Assembly (NCBI GenBank): GCA_934047225.1
Contig: OW204009.1
Location: forward strand, 19,465,161-19,529,160
Length of the DNA: 64,000 bases
Direction: 5' to 3'
Source: Ypsolopha sequella
Taxonomy: Eukaryota > Arthropoda > Insecta > Lepidoptera > Ypsolophidae
Shown: in pieces, positions 42,460 to 53,229 of the stretch
How the letters are laid out: every line of letters begins with the position of its first letter
Numbering within the stretch: the first letter of the stretch is position 1
Translations under genes and position numbers: made by a program
The notes under the pieces: model-generated
What the model was told of the DNA's origin: nothing
Seen by the model: the letters and a program-made list of their open reading frames with translations, nothing else
Databases searched by the model: none

Positions 42460-42477
42460 TCACTGTTGACTACCTAC
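42452..42477 (-). promoter_or_regulatory. Putative gag-pol readthrough hairpin with UGA-CUA
   Basis: In the sense of the element the sequence is GTAGGTAGTCA, loop ACAG, then TGACTACCTAC: a perfect 11-bp stem. The gag stop codon UGA is the first triplet of the 3' arm and is followed by CUA C. Gag and pol are in the same frame on the two sides, and 34 sense codons separate the UGA from the first pol Met. UGA followed by CUA is the best known eukaryotic readthrough context. A hairpin that includes the stop codon itself is unusual. Function is inferred. Confidence 0.6.
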
Positions 42478-44028
42478 CCGAGACCTACTTGGCGATCGCG
42501 ATTGAGTGGGCGAGTTGGGATGGGACGTATATGCCTGTGTAGCATGTGCCGAACGGTACTGAGGCTCATGCGCTGAGCGCTGTCTGGGCTGCTCACGTAG
42601 AGACGGAGGCTGCAAATGAGCAGATGAGCGTGTCGGAGACATGGCCCCATGGCGATGCAGTGAAGTATGGTGGTCAGACCGCCCACACTCCTTGCATGCA
42701 CGTGTAGACCTGCACTCGTTCTCATAATGAGGACCCAAACAGCGTCGGCACCGGTTGCGTGAGTTCACAAAGTCCCACCGACCTTGAACTGGCTGGTTGT
42801 TGAACTCTGGGCAGGCGATGAGTTTGTGTCCCCTATTCCTGCAGTATGGGCATGGCATACCACCAGTAGGGGAAGAAGGTTGAGCCGAATAATTCTGTCG
42901 GCGAGTGGGTGATGGGGATGATCGGGCCGAGTAAACTGGCGCTGTCTCAAATGCCATAAATGGTTGACGAATAGGACGGGGGGAGCGATTGTCCTGCCGA
43001 GGAGCTATGGGGCGGAACTCTTGATGAGCCTGGTAGGGCTGACGTGGAGTACCTCGAGTGGGTTGAAGCAGCTTATTGAGCTGAGCGAGCCTTTCTGACG
43101 GGCCGAGCCGTGATGAAGAAGGAGCCTCCTGTGACGCAAGGAACGATGACTCATTCTCCTTGCAGCGTGCGTGCTCTTCCAGAAACTCAATGAGGTTCTT
43201 GAGCGTGGGCAGAGTTGCACGAGATCCGTACTTCCGCTCGAAAAGAGTGCGGAGCTCGCCTTGTAATTTTCGCACCACCATTGACACGAAAACATAGTCA
43301 GAATCCTTCATGGGCAGATCCAGATTGCGGAGAGCGCTTTGCGCTGAGATAAGCGGAATTAAGAATGATGTGCGGATATCCGATCGCATGTGGATGTGCG
43401 GAAGGTTCATTATAATGTCCACAAACCGGTCAATGAGTACACGACGATTGTCGTAACGCTTGGTGAGAATTTCCATGGCTATGGGATAATTCTCGTTGGT
43501 AGGGTAGAGGTGTTTCACCATATCATGTGCCTCACCCTTTAGGGCGCCTAACAAGTAATGCAGTTTGACAGCATCCGAGACTGTAGCCATCTCACTGACG
43601 AGGCTCCTAAAAACGGCAATAAATGAGGGCCATTCTTCAACGTTCGAATGAAACTCGGGTATGGGTATTTTTGGTAGAACACCAACGGGTGTACCTGGGC
43701 TGAGGGGTTGCGTCTTGTCCGGAAGAGCTGATTTTACTTTTAAATTTTCGAATGCCACTAGTATAGCATCATAATTGCTAAGTGCCGACTGAAAATTTTT
43801 TGTGTAGGTTGCCTCAGTTTCGTCGGACAAATCCTCATCGTCAAGGATCTCGTAATATACGTTCTCTAACTTAGTTTTAACGCTTTGTATGTTTGCGTAA
43901 CGAGCGGTGAAGTCCGCCACAGAATAAGTTTTTCTGTCGCCTGCCTCTACCGCCGCACCGATCTCCTTTAACAGAATTATCGCCTTTACGGCCTCACGAA
44001 ACATCGCGGCTTGTGATTTCGAAGGCAT
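42460..44028 (-). CDS. BEL/Pao Gag protein
   Basis: 522-residue open frame from ATG 44028. The N-terminal half matches the DUF1759-type gag of BEL/Pao elements (IPEFHSNVEEWPSFIAVFRS, LHYLLGALKGEAHDMV). The C-terminal part is Pro/Ser/Arg-rich with zinc knuckles CPYCRNRGHKLIAC and CRRCLGPHYENEC, followed by CKECGRSDHHTSLH. It ends RVGSQQ at a UGA. Gag forms the capsid of the cytoplasmic particle and binds element RNA. The frame is intact. Confidence 0.92.
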   Translation of the reverse strand: MPSKSQAAMFREAVKAIILLKEIGAAVEAGDRKTYSVADFTARYANIQSVKTKLENVYYEILDDEDLSDETEATYTKNFQSALSNYDAILVAFENLKVKSALPDKTQPLSPGTPVGVLPKIPIPEFHSNVEEWPSFIAVFRSLVSEMATVSDAVKLHYLLGALKGEAHDMVKHLYPTNENYPIAMEILTKRYDNRRVLIDRFVDIIMNLPHIHMRSDIRTSFLIPLISAQSALRNLDLPMKDSDYVFVSMVVRKLQGELRTLFERKYGSRATLPTLKNLIEFLEEHARCKENESSFLASQEAPSSSRLGPSERLAQLNKLLQPTRGTPRQPYQAHQEFRPIAPRQDNRSPRPIRQPFMAFETAPVYSARSSPSPTRRQNYSAQPSSPTGGMPCPYCRNRGHKLIACPEFNNQPVQGRWDFVNSRNRCRRCLGPHYENECRSTRACKECGRSDHHTSLHRHGAMSPTRSSAHLQPPSLREQPRQRSAHEPQYRSAHATQAYTSHPNSPTQSRSPSRSRVGSQQ

Positions 44029-45280
44029 CTTAATTTTGTTAATGTAGGTGGTTGATTACTAAGACAAAATACGCAACGAGTTTGAGCTGAACTATAAGAG
44101 CGGACGTACAACCAAAATAATTAATGAGACAGATGAACAGAGCTGAGACACTTGCGCGGATGAAGTAACAATGACTATGTTCAAACGGAATACGGAACTC
44201 TTAAATAAACACGAAAGAGAGAAAAAAAAATTTTTTTTTTTAAACAACCTGTTTATGAGCTGATAAACCAACGTGGAACACCCTATATGTGTACCATAAA
44301 CAATAAAAGGCAGACAATAACAGGATAAAACTGTTCGGAAAACTTTTACCGTAACACAAGATTACCGTAACATAAAATATCAAAAAGGGTTGATGACCTT
44401 GTTCACTCCTATGTTATTATGCTATTTATATAATAAAATACCTATCTACTGCCTCGAACTCATAAACAACAAAGAATGCGTTTACCTAGCCGAAATCGGA
44501 TCTAAATGAGCGGACAATCCAATGATGCAGATCAAACTATGGTAACGTAATAATACGTAAACGTAAACGTTCGTTACGTAATAACTTATGTATACGTGGG
44601 TTTTACGTATGTGCGTAACTTACGTAAATGCACGAAATAAAGCAAATTTATACTCGCACCGAAAAAATATCTCGCAAGATACCTAAACTATCTTTGACAG
44701 TGGGGAAATTACCCACTCCGCGGGTAAAAATTGGGTAAATTGGGTCGGGTCGGGTCGTGTAAATTTGGGTTTAATAAAGAAATATAGTGGACTGTATTAA
44801 ACAATTGGGCTGAATGGATAATCAATTCCAGAACACAAGATAAGGTGTCAAATTAATACCCGGCACCGGGTCTATAAAATTTTGTTATTTGTTTAAACAA
44901 AATGGGTGATCCAAAAGGATATAATTATATTATCTGAACTGAATAATAATAACAAACGGGATGAACGTGAGTTTATTCTGTAAATGGGCGGGGGGGGCCG
45001 GTTCTATACCGATAAATGGAATGTTCCAGGCGGCGGCGGTTCTAATTACCTACCCGCAATAGGTATTCGAGACCACAAAATATTTTTTGCCGGGAAAGGG
45101 GGCAAAATATTTAACCGGGTGAAAATGGACTGTAAATCGACGGGGGCTGGTTCAAACAAAGTTACGGGCCGGCGGGGGGGAGACGGGGGGTGATATAAAC
45201 CAAAAATTTTCCGCTCGACCAAAATTTTTCTTGTATTGAAAATGGACTGTAGTAAATAGAGGGGGGGGGGGCTGGTTCTA
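44029..45280 (-). other. BEL/Pao untranslated leader
   Basis: About 1.25 kb between the primer-binding site and gag, without a credible ORF. It is rich in homopolymer tracts: a G-run of 10 at 45261-45270 and a nine-T stretch near 44230. It also has repeated ACGTAA motifs near 44550-44640. Confidence 0.65.
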
Positions 45281-45296
45281 ACGGTTCGAAGGGCCA
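45281..45296 (-). promoter_or_regulatory. BEL/Pao primer-binding site
   Basis: The plus strand reads ACGGTTCGAAGGGCCA three bases before the LTR. This has the form of a tRNA 3' end (GGTTCGAA of the T-arm, then CCA), so the element's sense strand would pair with a tRNA primer. Which tRNA was not determined. Confidence 0.65.
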
Positions 45297-45299
45297 AAA

Positions 45300-45714
45300 T
45301 GTAACCGCGGGGTTACAGAACTGCAGGGCTGATGGAATTTGAGGATATGACACGGAAGAAGAAAAGATTGTGGGAAACAATGTGGGTGCACTGACTGACC
45401 TGTGTTATATGTTTCGATGGGCCGGCAAATACGCCGCGTGTCGTCTCCTCTCGTTGGGCTGATTGAATTGGCGCTTTGGGCAGTGATGAGCTGGATGTCT
45501 TGGAGTAATACACAGCACTGATAAGATCACAAGACACGGTAGATACGCGAGATTGGTTGTGGCGTCGCGAATGTGTGCACACGTATTATTCGGTCGACGG
45601 TTGCGGCGAAACAGAGTGAGACCAGCGCCCGCGCGTGCCTCGACCGGCGCGCGGCGGGGGGGGAGTGGTCGTCCGCGCATGCGCGCGAATCACGCGTCAC
45701 GCTGCGCGTGAACA
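45300..45714 (-). repeat. BEL/Pao 5' LTR
   Basis: 415 bp. Differs from the 3' LTR by two substitutions that I noticed (T/C near 33833 versus 45546, and GCGCGCGCC versus GCGCGTGCC). Confidence 0.92.
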
Positions 45715-45719
45715 CCTGC

Positions 45720-48390
45720 CTACGTTGGTGTTCCAAGAGATTTTCTGTTTCTTCGTAGGAAGGAGTCAATAACCATTTCTCCATCAGTTTTTTCACTTCG
45801 AATACAGTTAGGGTTTTATTTTTAGTGTGGCAGACTTGAGTAATTTTATTGTAAATATATCGGGTTAAGTAAGGTGGTAGACGTTGTGCAAAGGTTGTGT
45901 GGGTTCTACTGATAGGAATCCTATAAACCCTTCTGGCCATTATAGTTGAGATATCAAATATGTAATAATGTCAAATATCAAATATGTCTATCGATGACAG
46001 CTTTGTGAATATAGAGTTGACATACGTTCAGTGCCTTATCCTCCTTGTATAGAGTTGACATACGTTCAGTGCCTTATCCACCTTGTATAGAGTTGACATA
46101 CGTTCAGTGCCTTATCCTCCTTGTATAGAGTTGACATACGTTCAGTGCCTTATCCTCCTTGTATAGAGTTGACATACGTTCAGTGCCTTATCCTCCTTGT
46201 ATAGAGTTGACATACGTTCAGTGCCTTATCCTCCTTGTATAGAGTTGACATACGTTCAGTGCCTTATCCACCTTGTATAGAGTTGACATACGTTCAGTGC
46301 CTTATCCACCTTGTATAGAGTTGACATACGTTCAGTGCCTTATCCTCCTTGTATAGAGTTGACATACGTTCAGTGCCTTATCCACCTTGTATAGAGTTGA
46401 CATACGTTCAGTGCCTTATCCTCCTTGTATAGAGTTGACATACGTTCAGTGCCTTATCCACCTTGTATAGAGTTGACATACGTTCAGTGCCTTATCCTCC
46501 TTGTATAGAGTTGACATACGTTCAGTGCCTTATCCTCCTTGTATAGAGTTGACATACGTTCAGTGCCTTATCCTCCTTGTATAGAGTTGACATACGTTCA
46601 GTGCCTTATCCTCCTTGTATAGAGTTGACATACGTTCAGTGCCTTATCCTCCTTGTATAGAGTTGACATACGTTCAGTGCCTTATCCTCCTTGTATAGAG
46701 TTGACATACGTTCAGTGCCTTATCCACCTTGTATAGAGTTGACATACGTTCAGTGCCTTATCCTCCTTGTATAGAGTTGACATACGTTCAGTGCCTTATC
46801 CTCCTTGTATAGAGTTGACATACGTTCAGTGCCTTATCCTCCTTGTATAGAGTTGACATACGTTCAGTGCCTTATCCTCCTTGTATAGAGTTGACATACG
46901 TTCAGTGCCTTATCCTCCTTGTATAGAGTTGACATACGTTCAGTGCCTTATCCTCCTTGTATAGAGTTGACATACGTTCAGTGCCTTATCCTCCTTGTAT
47001 AGAGTTGACATACGTTCAGTGCCTTATCCTCCTTGTATAGAGTTGACATACGTTCAGTGCCTTATCCTCCTTGTATAGAGTTGACATACGTTCAGTGCCT
47101 TATCCTCCTTGTATAGAGTTGACATACGTTCAGTGCCTTATCCTCCTTGTATAGAGTTGACATACGTTCAGTGCCTTATCCTCCTTGTATAGAGTTGACA
47201 TACGTTCAGTGCCTTATCCTCCTTGTATAGAGTTGACATACGTTCAGTGCCTTATCCTCCTTGTATAGAGTTGACATACGTTCAGTGCCTTATCCTCCTT
47301 GTATAGAGTTGACATACGTTCAGTGCCTTATCCTCCTTGTATAGAGTTGACATACGTTCAGTGCCTTATCCACCTTGTATAGAGTTGACATACGTTCAGT
47401 GCCTTATCCTCCTTGTATAGAGTTGACATACGTTCAGTGCCTTATCCTCCTTGTATAGAGTTGACATACGTTCAGTGCCTTATCCTCCTTGTATAGAGTT
47501 GACATACGTTCAGTGCCTTATCCTCCTTGTATAGAGTTGACATACGTTCAGTGCCTTATCCTCCTTGTATAGAGTTGACATACGTTCAGTGCCTTATCCT
47601 CCTTGTATAGAGTTGACATACGTTCAGTGCCTTATCCACCTTGTATAGAGTTGACATACGTTCAGTGCCTTATCCTCCTTGTATAGAGTTGACATACGTT
47701 CAGTGCCTTATCCTCCTTGTATAGAGTTGACATACGTTCAGTGCCTTATCCACCTTGTATAGAGTTGACATACGTTCAGTGCCTTATCCTCCTTGTATAG
47801 AGTTGACATACGTTCAGTGCCTTATCCTCCTTGTATAGAGTTGACATACGTTCAGTGCCTTATCCTCCTTGTATAGAGTTGACATACGTTCAGTGCCTTA
47901 TCCTCCTTGTATAGAGTTGACATACGTTCAGTGCCTTATCCTCCTTGTATAGAGTTGACATACGTTCAGTGCCTTATCCTCCTTGTATAGAGTTGACATA
48001 CGTTCAGTGCCTTATCCTCCTTGTATAGAGTTGACATACGTTCAGTGCCTTATCCTCCTTGTATAGAGTTGACATACGTTCAGTGCCTTATCCTCCTTGT
48101 ATAGAGTTGACATACGTTCAGTGCCTTATCCACCTTGTATAGAGTTGACATACGTTCAGTGCCTTATCCTCCTTGTATAGGTTTTTTGTTGAAAATATTA
48201 AAGGCTTCCTTAGCATTATTTTTAAAACACCACGTTGAGCTCTTTCCGGTTCCAAAATAAAATGTTTTAGCTGCTCCACCCCTCGCCAAGATACAAAACG
48301 ACAGTAAAGATTCAGAAAGAACACAATGTGTTTCTTGAATGAAAGGTTTTCGTCGATTGTAACTCCTAAGTATTTAATACTTATTGTGTT
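45720..48390 (-). pseudogene. LINE B RT C-terminal part, split by its own 38-bp satellite
   Basis: Minus strand, from right to left. IKYLGVTIDENLSFKKHI (about 48330-48390) leads through RAQRGVLKIMLRKPLIFSTK to NLYKEDKALNVCQLYTR, where the 38-bp array begins (48180). After the array the protein resumes as LNVCQLYIHKAVI (about 46000) and RTHTTFAQRLPPYLTRYIYN up to EETENLLEHQRR at the BEL insertion. This is the usual LINE ORF2 C-terminus. An internal deletion between FKKHI and the C-terminal domain is likely. Confidence 0.78.
46016..48180. repeat. 38-bp satellite derived from LINE coding sequence, about 57 copies
   Basis: Unit GTATAGAGTTGACATACGTT plus CAGTGCCTTATCCTCCTT. On the minus strand it is the LINE B sequence for LYKEDKALNVCQL. 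The only common variant is TCCTCC versus TCCACC, in an irregular pattern. Because 38 is not a multiple of 3, the LINE frame is destroyed. Confidence 0.92.
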
Positions 48391-49545
48391 TTAAATGAAT
48401 GAATTGTTTGAATTGTTTATTTTTCTAAAAACATTACTTAAAACTATTACAATTTTGCCAAACCACTATCGCGGTTTGTCGGCAAGCTCTTAATTTTAAT
48501 TATATACTATTCACACTATACACAAACACTTTTTGTAGAAGTAGCTAACAAGTAAACAAAGAGAAAAAGAAAAACTATATTATACGACATATTAAGTCTT
48601 AAATAAAAGTAAGCGCTTGAGTTTATTTTTAAAACTAGATTTCGTTACATTATTAACACAGAAGTCTGTTGGGAAGCTTTTATAAATTTTAGGTAGCATA
48701 ATAATGCCCATACGGGATCCGTAGTAGTTACAATGTTTAGGTATTAGGTATCTGGTCTCATTTCTTTTGGCACTACGGGTAGGATAGCCATGGTTCACTA
48801 TTTTTAAATAATTTGGTTTTCCAAACGTTTCTATTGCTATTTCATATGTTACTCTAGTATCTATTGGCATTATTCTACAGATTTTGAAGAGATTTTCATA
48901 TTCACCTTTACATTTTATTTTAATATTTCTACTCACTATGCATTTAAGAAACCTTATCTGTAGCCTTTTTATTTCACTTAAATAAGTGAGAAATGTTCGA
49001 CCATAGCTAGCCAATCCGTAGTTGATCACTGATTCAACAAGTGCATGATAAACACAGTATAACAATGACCTGTTTACAAAAAATTTAAGATTTCTTAACT
49101 TAGCCAACTATATTCTGAGTTTTGCACATATTTCTTTTATATGTATTTTCCAATTCATATCTTTATCTATTGTTAGGCCCAAATATTTAATTTTATCTAC
49201 TTTCTGTAAACATTTACACTGACAATTAACATTATTTTGATGGAAGCATTCGTATGAGTGCCCGATGATATTAAATGATAAATCCTTGTCTCGGCTTCTT
49301 TGAGATCTAATATGCATAAATTTTGTCTTTTCTGTATTCAAAATAATGCCATTATCATGAGACCACTTGAGTTTATTATTAAAATCCTCTTGAATACATT
49401 TTTCTATATTATTCACATCTGTATCTGAATACATAGTACACGTATCGTCCGCATACATATAAGTTTTACATTGCTGACACTATTTACGTGCATTATGTAT
49501 CCAACGGGACCGTATACAGAGCCAGTTGGCACACTGTCGCAGTTG
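48391..49545 (-). mobile_element. LINE A: 5'-truncated LINE inserted in LINE B
   Basis: Minus strand. It begins with the RT segment SVPTGSVYGPVGYIMHVNS at about 49530 and ends with an AT-rich 3' UTR (48391-48591) and ATTCATTCATTTAAAA. ORF2 pieces are MYADDTCTMYSDTD (49458), KIKYLGLTIDKDMNWKIHIK and, after a stop at 49108-49110 in the same frame, AKLRNLKFFVNRSLLYCVYH to 48592. The YADD box and C-terminal part are complete, but a shift near 49440-49460 and the stop make it a pseudogene. Confidence 0.8.
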
Positions 49546-52500
49546 CAGACCACAGAATTGTCATTATTAATGTTGTTGCAAGTGTGAATCTTTAATTTAG
49601 GAAGTGATGATGGTTTGGATGCCAGGGTTTGGAAGAAAGGTAAGTATTTAGTTTTGCTGGTATTCAGCGTAAGGAGATTATTACTTAACCAATTAGACAC
49701 CAAACTCACGCCTTCCTGAACCCTACAAAATACTCCCTTCCAGTTACGGTCATGAAAAAGGATAACCGTGTCATCTGCATAACATATTATTTTAGCGTTT
49801 GCTATGTGTAAATTCAAAATGTCGTTCATGTACACTAAGAATGATGTTGGTCCAAGGATCCTTACCTGTGGAACTCCAAAATTTATAGGAAAAGGATCAC
49901 CGAGCTTGGTGTCTACTCTTACCTGCTGTGTGCGATTACTAAGGTAGCTTTGGAATCAGCTCAGTGCAATTCCTCTTATGCCACAAAGTTTCAGCTTTTT
50001 AATGAGTAGGGGTGTTGAGACGGTTTCGAACGTCTTAGCCAAGTCCAAAAAGACACTACGTAGCTGTTTCCCGTCTCAAAGCTATTGGTTATGTAACTGG
50101 TAAGGAGAACCACAGCGTTCTATGCCTGAATCCAAACTGCTCTTTGGTAAGGAGATTATTGTCTTCAAGGAAGCAGACAAGTTGTTTACTCATGACATTT
50201 TCTAAATTTTTAGAGCAAATACATAACAATAATATGGGCCTAAAGTTATTTGCGCATGGTTTTGGACCATCCTTATGTATCGGAATAGCCAAGGCCTGCT
50301 TACGGAGGTTTGAAAAGGTAGCAGTTGAAATTCTCTTGTTACAGATGTAAACAAGAGGTTCTAATATTATGTCTTTTATATGCTTAAGTAGGACTACATT
50401 TATTTGGTCATGTCCCGGGGCACTATCATTTTCTAGTTTACATACAGGGTGGAAAAATTGAATGGGCCCTGGAGGAGAACTACCTTAAATCCTTTAGTTA
50501 GCTCATTTTACTGAAAGGAAACATTCCTTTATTTTTTAAAAGAAACAAAACTGCATTCAAAGATCTTCTAGAATTCGCTTGCCTCACCCGGGAATCGAAC
50601 CAACTAAAAATGAAAAAAATAAACCCTCGCTATTTTATTATACGAATCGGTAGGATTATTGTTCAGGATAAAATGTGGCTAATAAACATTTGGTCTTACA
50701 CTCATCTGTTGTACGAGATACCCTCGAAATTGAATATTTATTACAAGTTCTTTGTTAACAATACCTAATAAAATACTGTTCACTTGTAACAAGTAAATGA
50801 CACGTTTTAATTTTCTTATCTCTCTAACATCCAAAGACATTGTATGAGGTACAAGCTTGCTAATGTTATTTACCTTAAGTACCTTGTTGAAGATTTCGAT
50901 AAGAAAATCGTTATAAATCTATGCACAGCACAATTCCTTCTTGCACTAGGCGTACTGACGAAAAGTTTAAAAAGGGAAACTATTTTTTTTTGAAACGCGA
51001 TGCAACAAATTTAAAATTCGAATGATAACTTTCAACATTTTTAAAATCGATAAAACTATTCCTTCGAATTTCAAATTTAGTTTTGTTTTGCTTTCATTCC
51101 ATGCTGTCATTGTGTAATAATGGCGTATCAAGAACAATTTTATTTATTAGAAGCTTGTTTTCACTTTTTTTATTTCAAAGACCAAATATTTATTAGACAA
51201 ATTTTATCCTGAACGATATTCCTACCAATTCGTATAATAAAATAGCGAGGGTTTATTTTTTAGTTTTTAGTTGGTTCGATTCCCGGGTGAGACAAGCGAA
51301 TTTTAGAAGATCTTTGAATGCAGTTTTGTTTCTTTAAAAAAATAAAGGAATGTTTCTTTTCAGCAAAATGAGCTAACTAAAGGATTTAAGGTAGTTCCCC
51401 TCCAAGGCCCTTAAATTTTTTCCAGCCTGTATATAAAAGAATCGTTTTCAGAATTATCAGTAGACTTAAGGAATAACAAACTTACTTGACTGTTTTCAGA
51501 TTTTATTTGGTTTGAAAGTGCTGTTTGTGTGGTTTAAAGTTTTACAAGAATTTTGTCTGCTATTTTTTCTCCAATAGTAGAAAAATTTATTACAATTGTT
51601 TAAAGGCTCAATTGGATCATTATATATTTTAGTGAGTTCTGTAGCGCCACTTGTTTTATTTTTACTAATATCTTTAATAATAAAATAAAAAAAATTGTTC
51701 TTTATTAAGGTTACGAAGGCCCATTATAGTAAAACACATGAAAAAACAATAAAATACACAATTTAAAAAACAAAAATAAAAATTTAGGGCAAGATTATTT
51801 ACAATTGCTATACTAAATTAATGATTATTTTTTATTAGGTAAGCAAAGTTTGACAATCCAATGCTTCAACATAGGATTGTCAAATTAACTAGAAAATATC
51901 CTCAGGATGTCACTTTGGCACTCTAATTGTCTGCCAGAGTTTTTTGGGATTTCGTTTGTTTTTGACTAGTTGTTCGGTTTCATATATCCTTTTCAACTTA
52001 CGTAGGAGATTATTACAGAAGTTACGGTATCTTTTATAGGTAACTAACAAAATGTTGTTATTTGGGTCCCTTCTGAAATGGATGTGAAGCCTGTCGCGAT
52101 GTCGCATGCACTTGCTGGAGCCTGGAGTAATCCAGGGTTTGATGTTGTGTTTACTCCTGCTAATGCGAACCATTTTCGTGTTGTTTTTCACAGTGGTAGC
52201 AATCAAGCCATCAAATAGTTCTACTGCTTCATTAATATCGGCTTGATCAGTGATTAAGCAGTACCCATACCGAGGATAATCATGTCATGGTCGGTCAGAG
52301 CTGTTTTGGTAAAACAAGACCAGTGAATTTATCCAATGACTTCACGAAGAAATATTCTAAGCAATATCTCAATCGGGTTGTAATAGCTGGTAAAAGTCCG
52401 TATTCAGCCGCTAAGCAAAGGTACTTTGAGTACGCCTGCTCTTGTTCGCTCAGTAAATTAATATTGATATCTTCTGTTTATACCACGCTGTGTTTTACCG

Positions 52501-52612
52501 CTATGCTTGAAAGCTTTTTATTCAGAGATAGAAGGAATTTATATGTGTTTTTAAAGTTGGGAGAACGATAGATTCCAAGGAGTATTATAGTTTCCGGTAC
52601 ATATGTCTATTT
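49546..52612 (-). pseudogene. LINE B endonuclease end, linker and reverse transcriptase
   Basis: Minus strand. From about 52570 downward: YRSPNFKNTYKFLLSLNKKL (endonuclease), then HNIKPWITPGSSKCMRHRDR and KKLWQTI (linker). After the foldback element: NDSAPGHDQINVVLLKHIKD, PIHKDGPKPCANNFRPI, LTKEQFGFR, and near 49790 YMNDILNLHIANAKIICYAD with DDTVILF. Several frame changes and stops are present, for example around 50090 and 49860. At about 49546 it meets LINE A, after which its C-terminus continues at 48390. Confidence 0.78.
50445..51429. mobile_element. Foldback/MITE with about 255-bp TIRs, TA target site
   Basis: Left end CAGGGTGGAAAAATTGAATG and right end the inverted CCAGCCTG, with TA on both sides (50443-50444 and 51430-51431). 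The arms remain alignable for about 250 bp each. The interior (50700-51175) is AT-rich without a transposase. Inserted in LINE B between the linker and RT segments. Confidence 0.82.
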
Positions 52613-52774
52613 TTAAACAAGTTCCTTCCTGAAGTCTCAATCTCCTGGACAACGGCGCTCCTCCAGTTATAACCGCAGGTGCAGGCTAGCGCGTGGCGAC
52701 TGAAGTACCCTATGTAAACTGACTGTCGTGTAACCGCAGGTATCCAATGTAAACTGGCCGTTGTGTACCCACAG
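52613..52774. repeat. Duplicated E4 splice acceptor region
   Basis: Three CAG acceptor-like sites end at 52678, 52739 and 52774. The first is followed by GTGCAGGCTAGCGCGTGGCG plus ACTGAAG, a diverged copy of the start of E4 (GTACCGGGCAGCGCGCGGCG plus CCTGAAG). The last site is taken as real because only it keeps the FN3 frame open. Confidence 0.8.
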
Positions 52775-52901
52775 GTACCGGGCAGCGCGCGGCGCCTGAA
52801 GCAGCGAGAACTACAGGACCTCAGCGATACCATCTATGAGTTCCGGCTGTACGCTATCAACCCTGTGGGCATCAGTGACCCTAGCGACATCGTCTTCGTG
52901 G
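52775..52901 (+). CDS. Exon E4: C-terminal half of FN3 domain 2
   Basis: Acceptor TACCCACAG and donor GTACGT. Phase 0 at the start and phase 1 at the end. It encodes VPGSARRLKQRELQDL, then the hallmark FN3 F-strand SDTIYEFRLYAINPVG and the G-strand ISDPSDIVFVG. It completes the domain begun in E3, 21.9 kb upstream. The spacing and the YEFRLYAINPVG motif make the assignment firm. The 127-bp exon has strongly GC-rich third positions. Confidence 0.92.
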
Positions 52902-53229
52902 GTACGTATCGTATGAAGGTACATACCGGATGTTAATAGACAGGTATGTACGTTGCCAAGAAATTAATCACAAAATTTATAAAAACCAAGACAAATCATT
53001 CCTTTTTTTATAATACACGTGGGAAAACCTTGACAACACATGATAGTTTAAGAACCTACATTCTGATCTGGGTCTAACTCCGTTTATCAAGAGGGCAATT
53101 TAGAACTTCGGTCATCGTTTTTTGGACTATTTTATCTACTTATAGTGTCTTAAAGGTTTTTATGTTTCTAGAGCGTTGTACAACGAATAACGCGTGATAG
53201 TTTTGGCACAAAAAGACAAAACTGAATTA
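52902..53229. other. No assignable feature (intron)
   Basis: AT-rich intron DNA after the E4 donor. No recognised element. Confidence 0.4.

Larger units (their letters stand above)
33580..45719 (-). mobile_element. BEL/Pao LTR retrotransposon, near full length, with Gypsy insert
   Basis: The element (33585-45714) has two 415-bp LTRs and is flanked by the 5-bp duplication CCTGC (33580-33584 and 45715-45719). On the minus strand the order is LTR, primer site, leader, gag, UGA, protease-RT-RNase H, then integrase, LTR. A Gypsy element (35201-39554) splits pol just before the integrase zinc finger. No envelope gene is present. The LTRs differ at only about two positions that I could see, so the insertion is recent. 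Removing the insert would leave a standard BEL/Pao of about 7.8 kb. Confidence 0.93.
33115..52612 (-). mobile_element. LINE B: minus-strand non-LTR retrotransposon hosting a large nest
   Basis: A single LINE can be traced across almost 20 kb. Its TTCTA-rich 3' tail is at about 33115-33150 and its 3' UTR at 33150-33579. The RT C-terminus is at 45720-46015 and 48181-48390, RT and linker sequence at 49546-50442, and linker plus endonuclease at 51430-52612. The gaps are a BEL/Pao element (33585-45714, with duplicated CCTGC), a 38-bp satellite (46016-48180), another LINE (48391-49545) and a foldback element (50445-51429). The 5' end is truncated at about 52612. Confidence 0.82.

Noticed and set aside
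42474..43295. Alternative-frame ORFs in BEL gag
   Set aside because: Shadows of the gag frame.
45527..45940. 137-residue minus ORF
   Set aside because: A chance fusion of the LINE B C-terminus with the BEL LTR, not a gene.
51270..51290. tRNA gene or SINE head
   Set aside because: Only a B-box-like string; no A box, no cloverleaf, and it lies in a foldback element arm.
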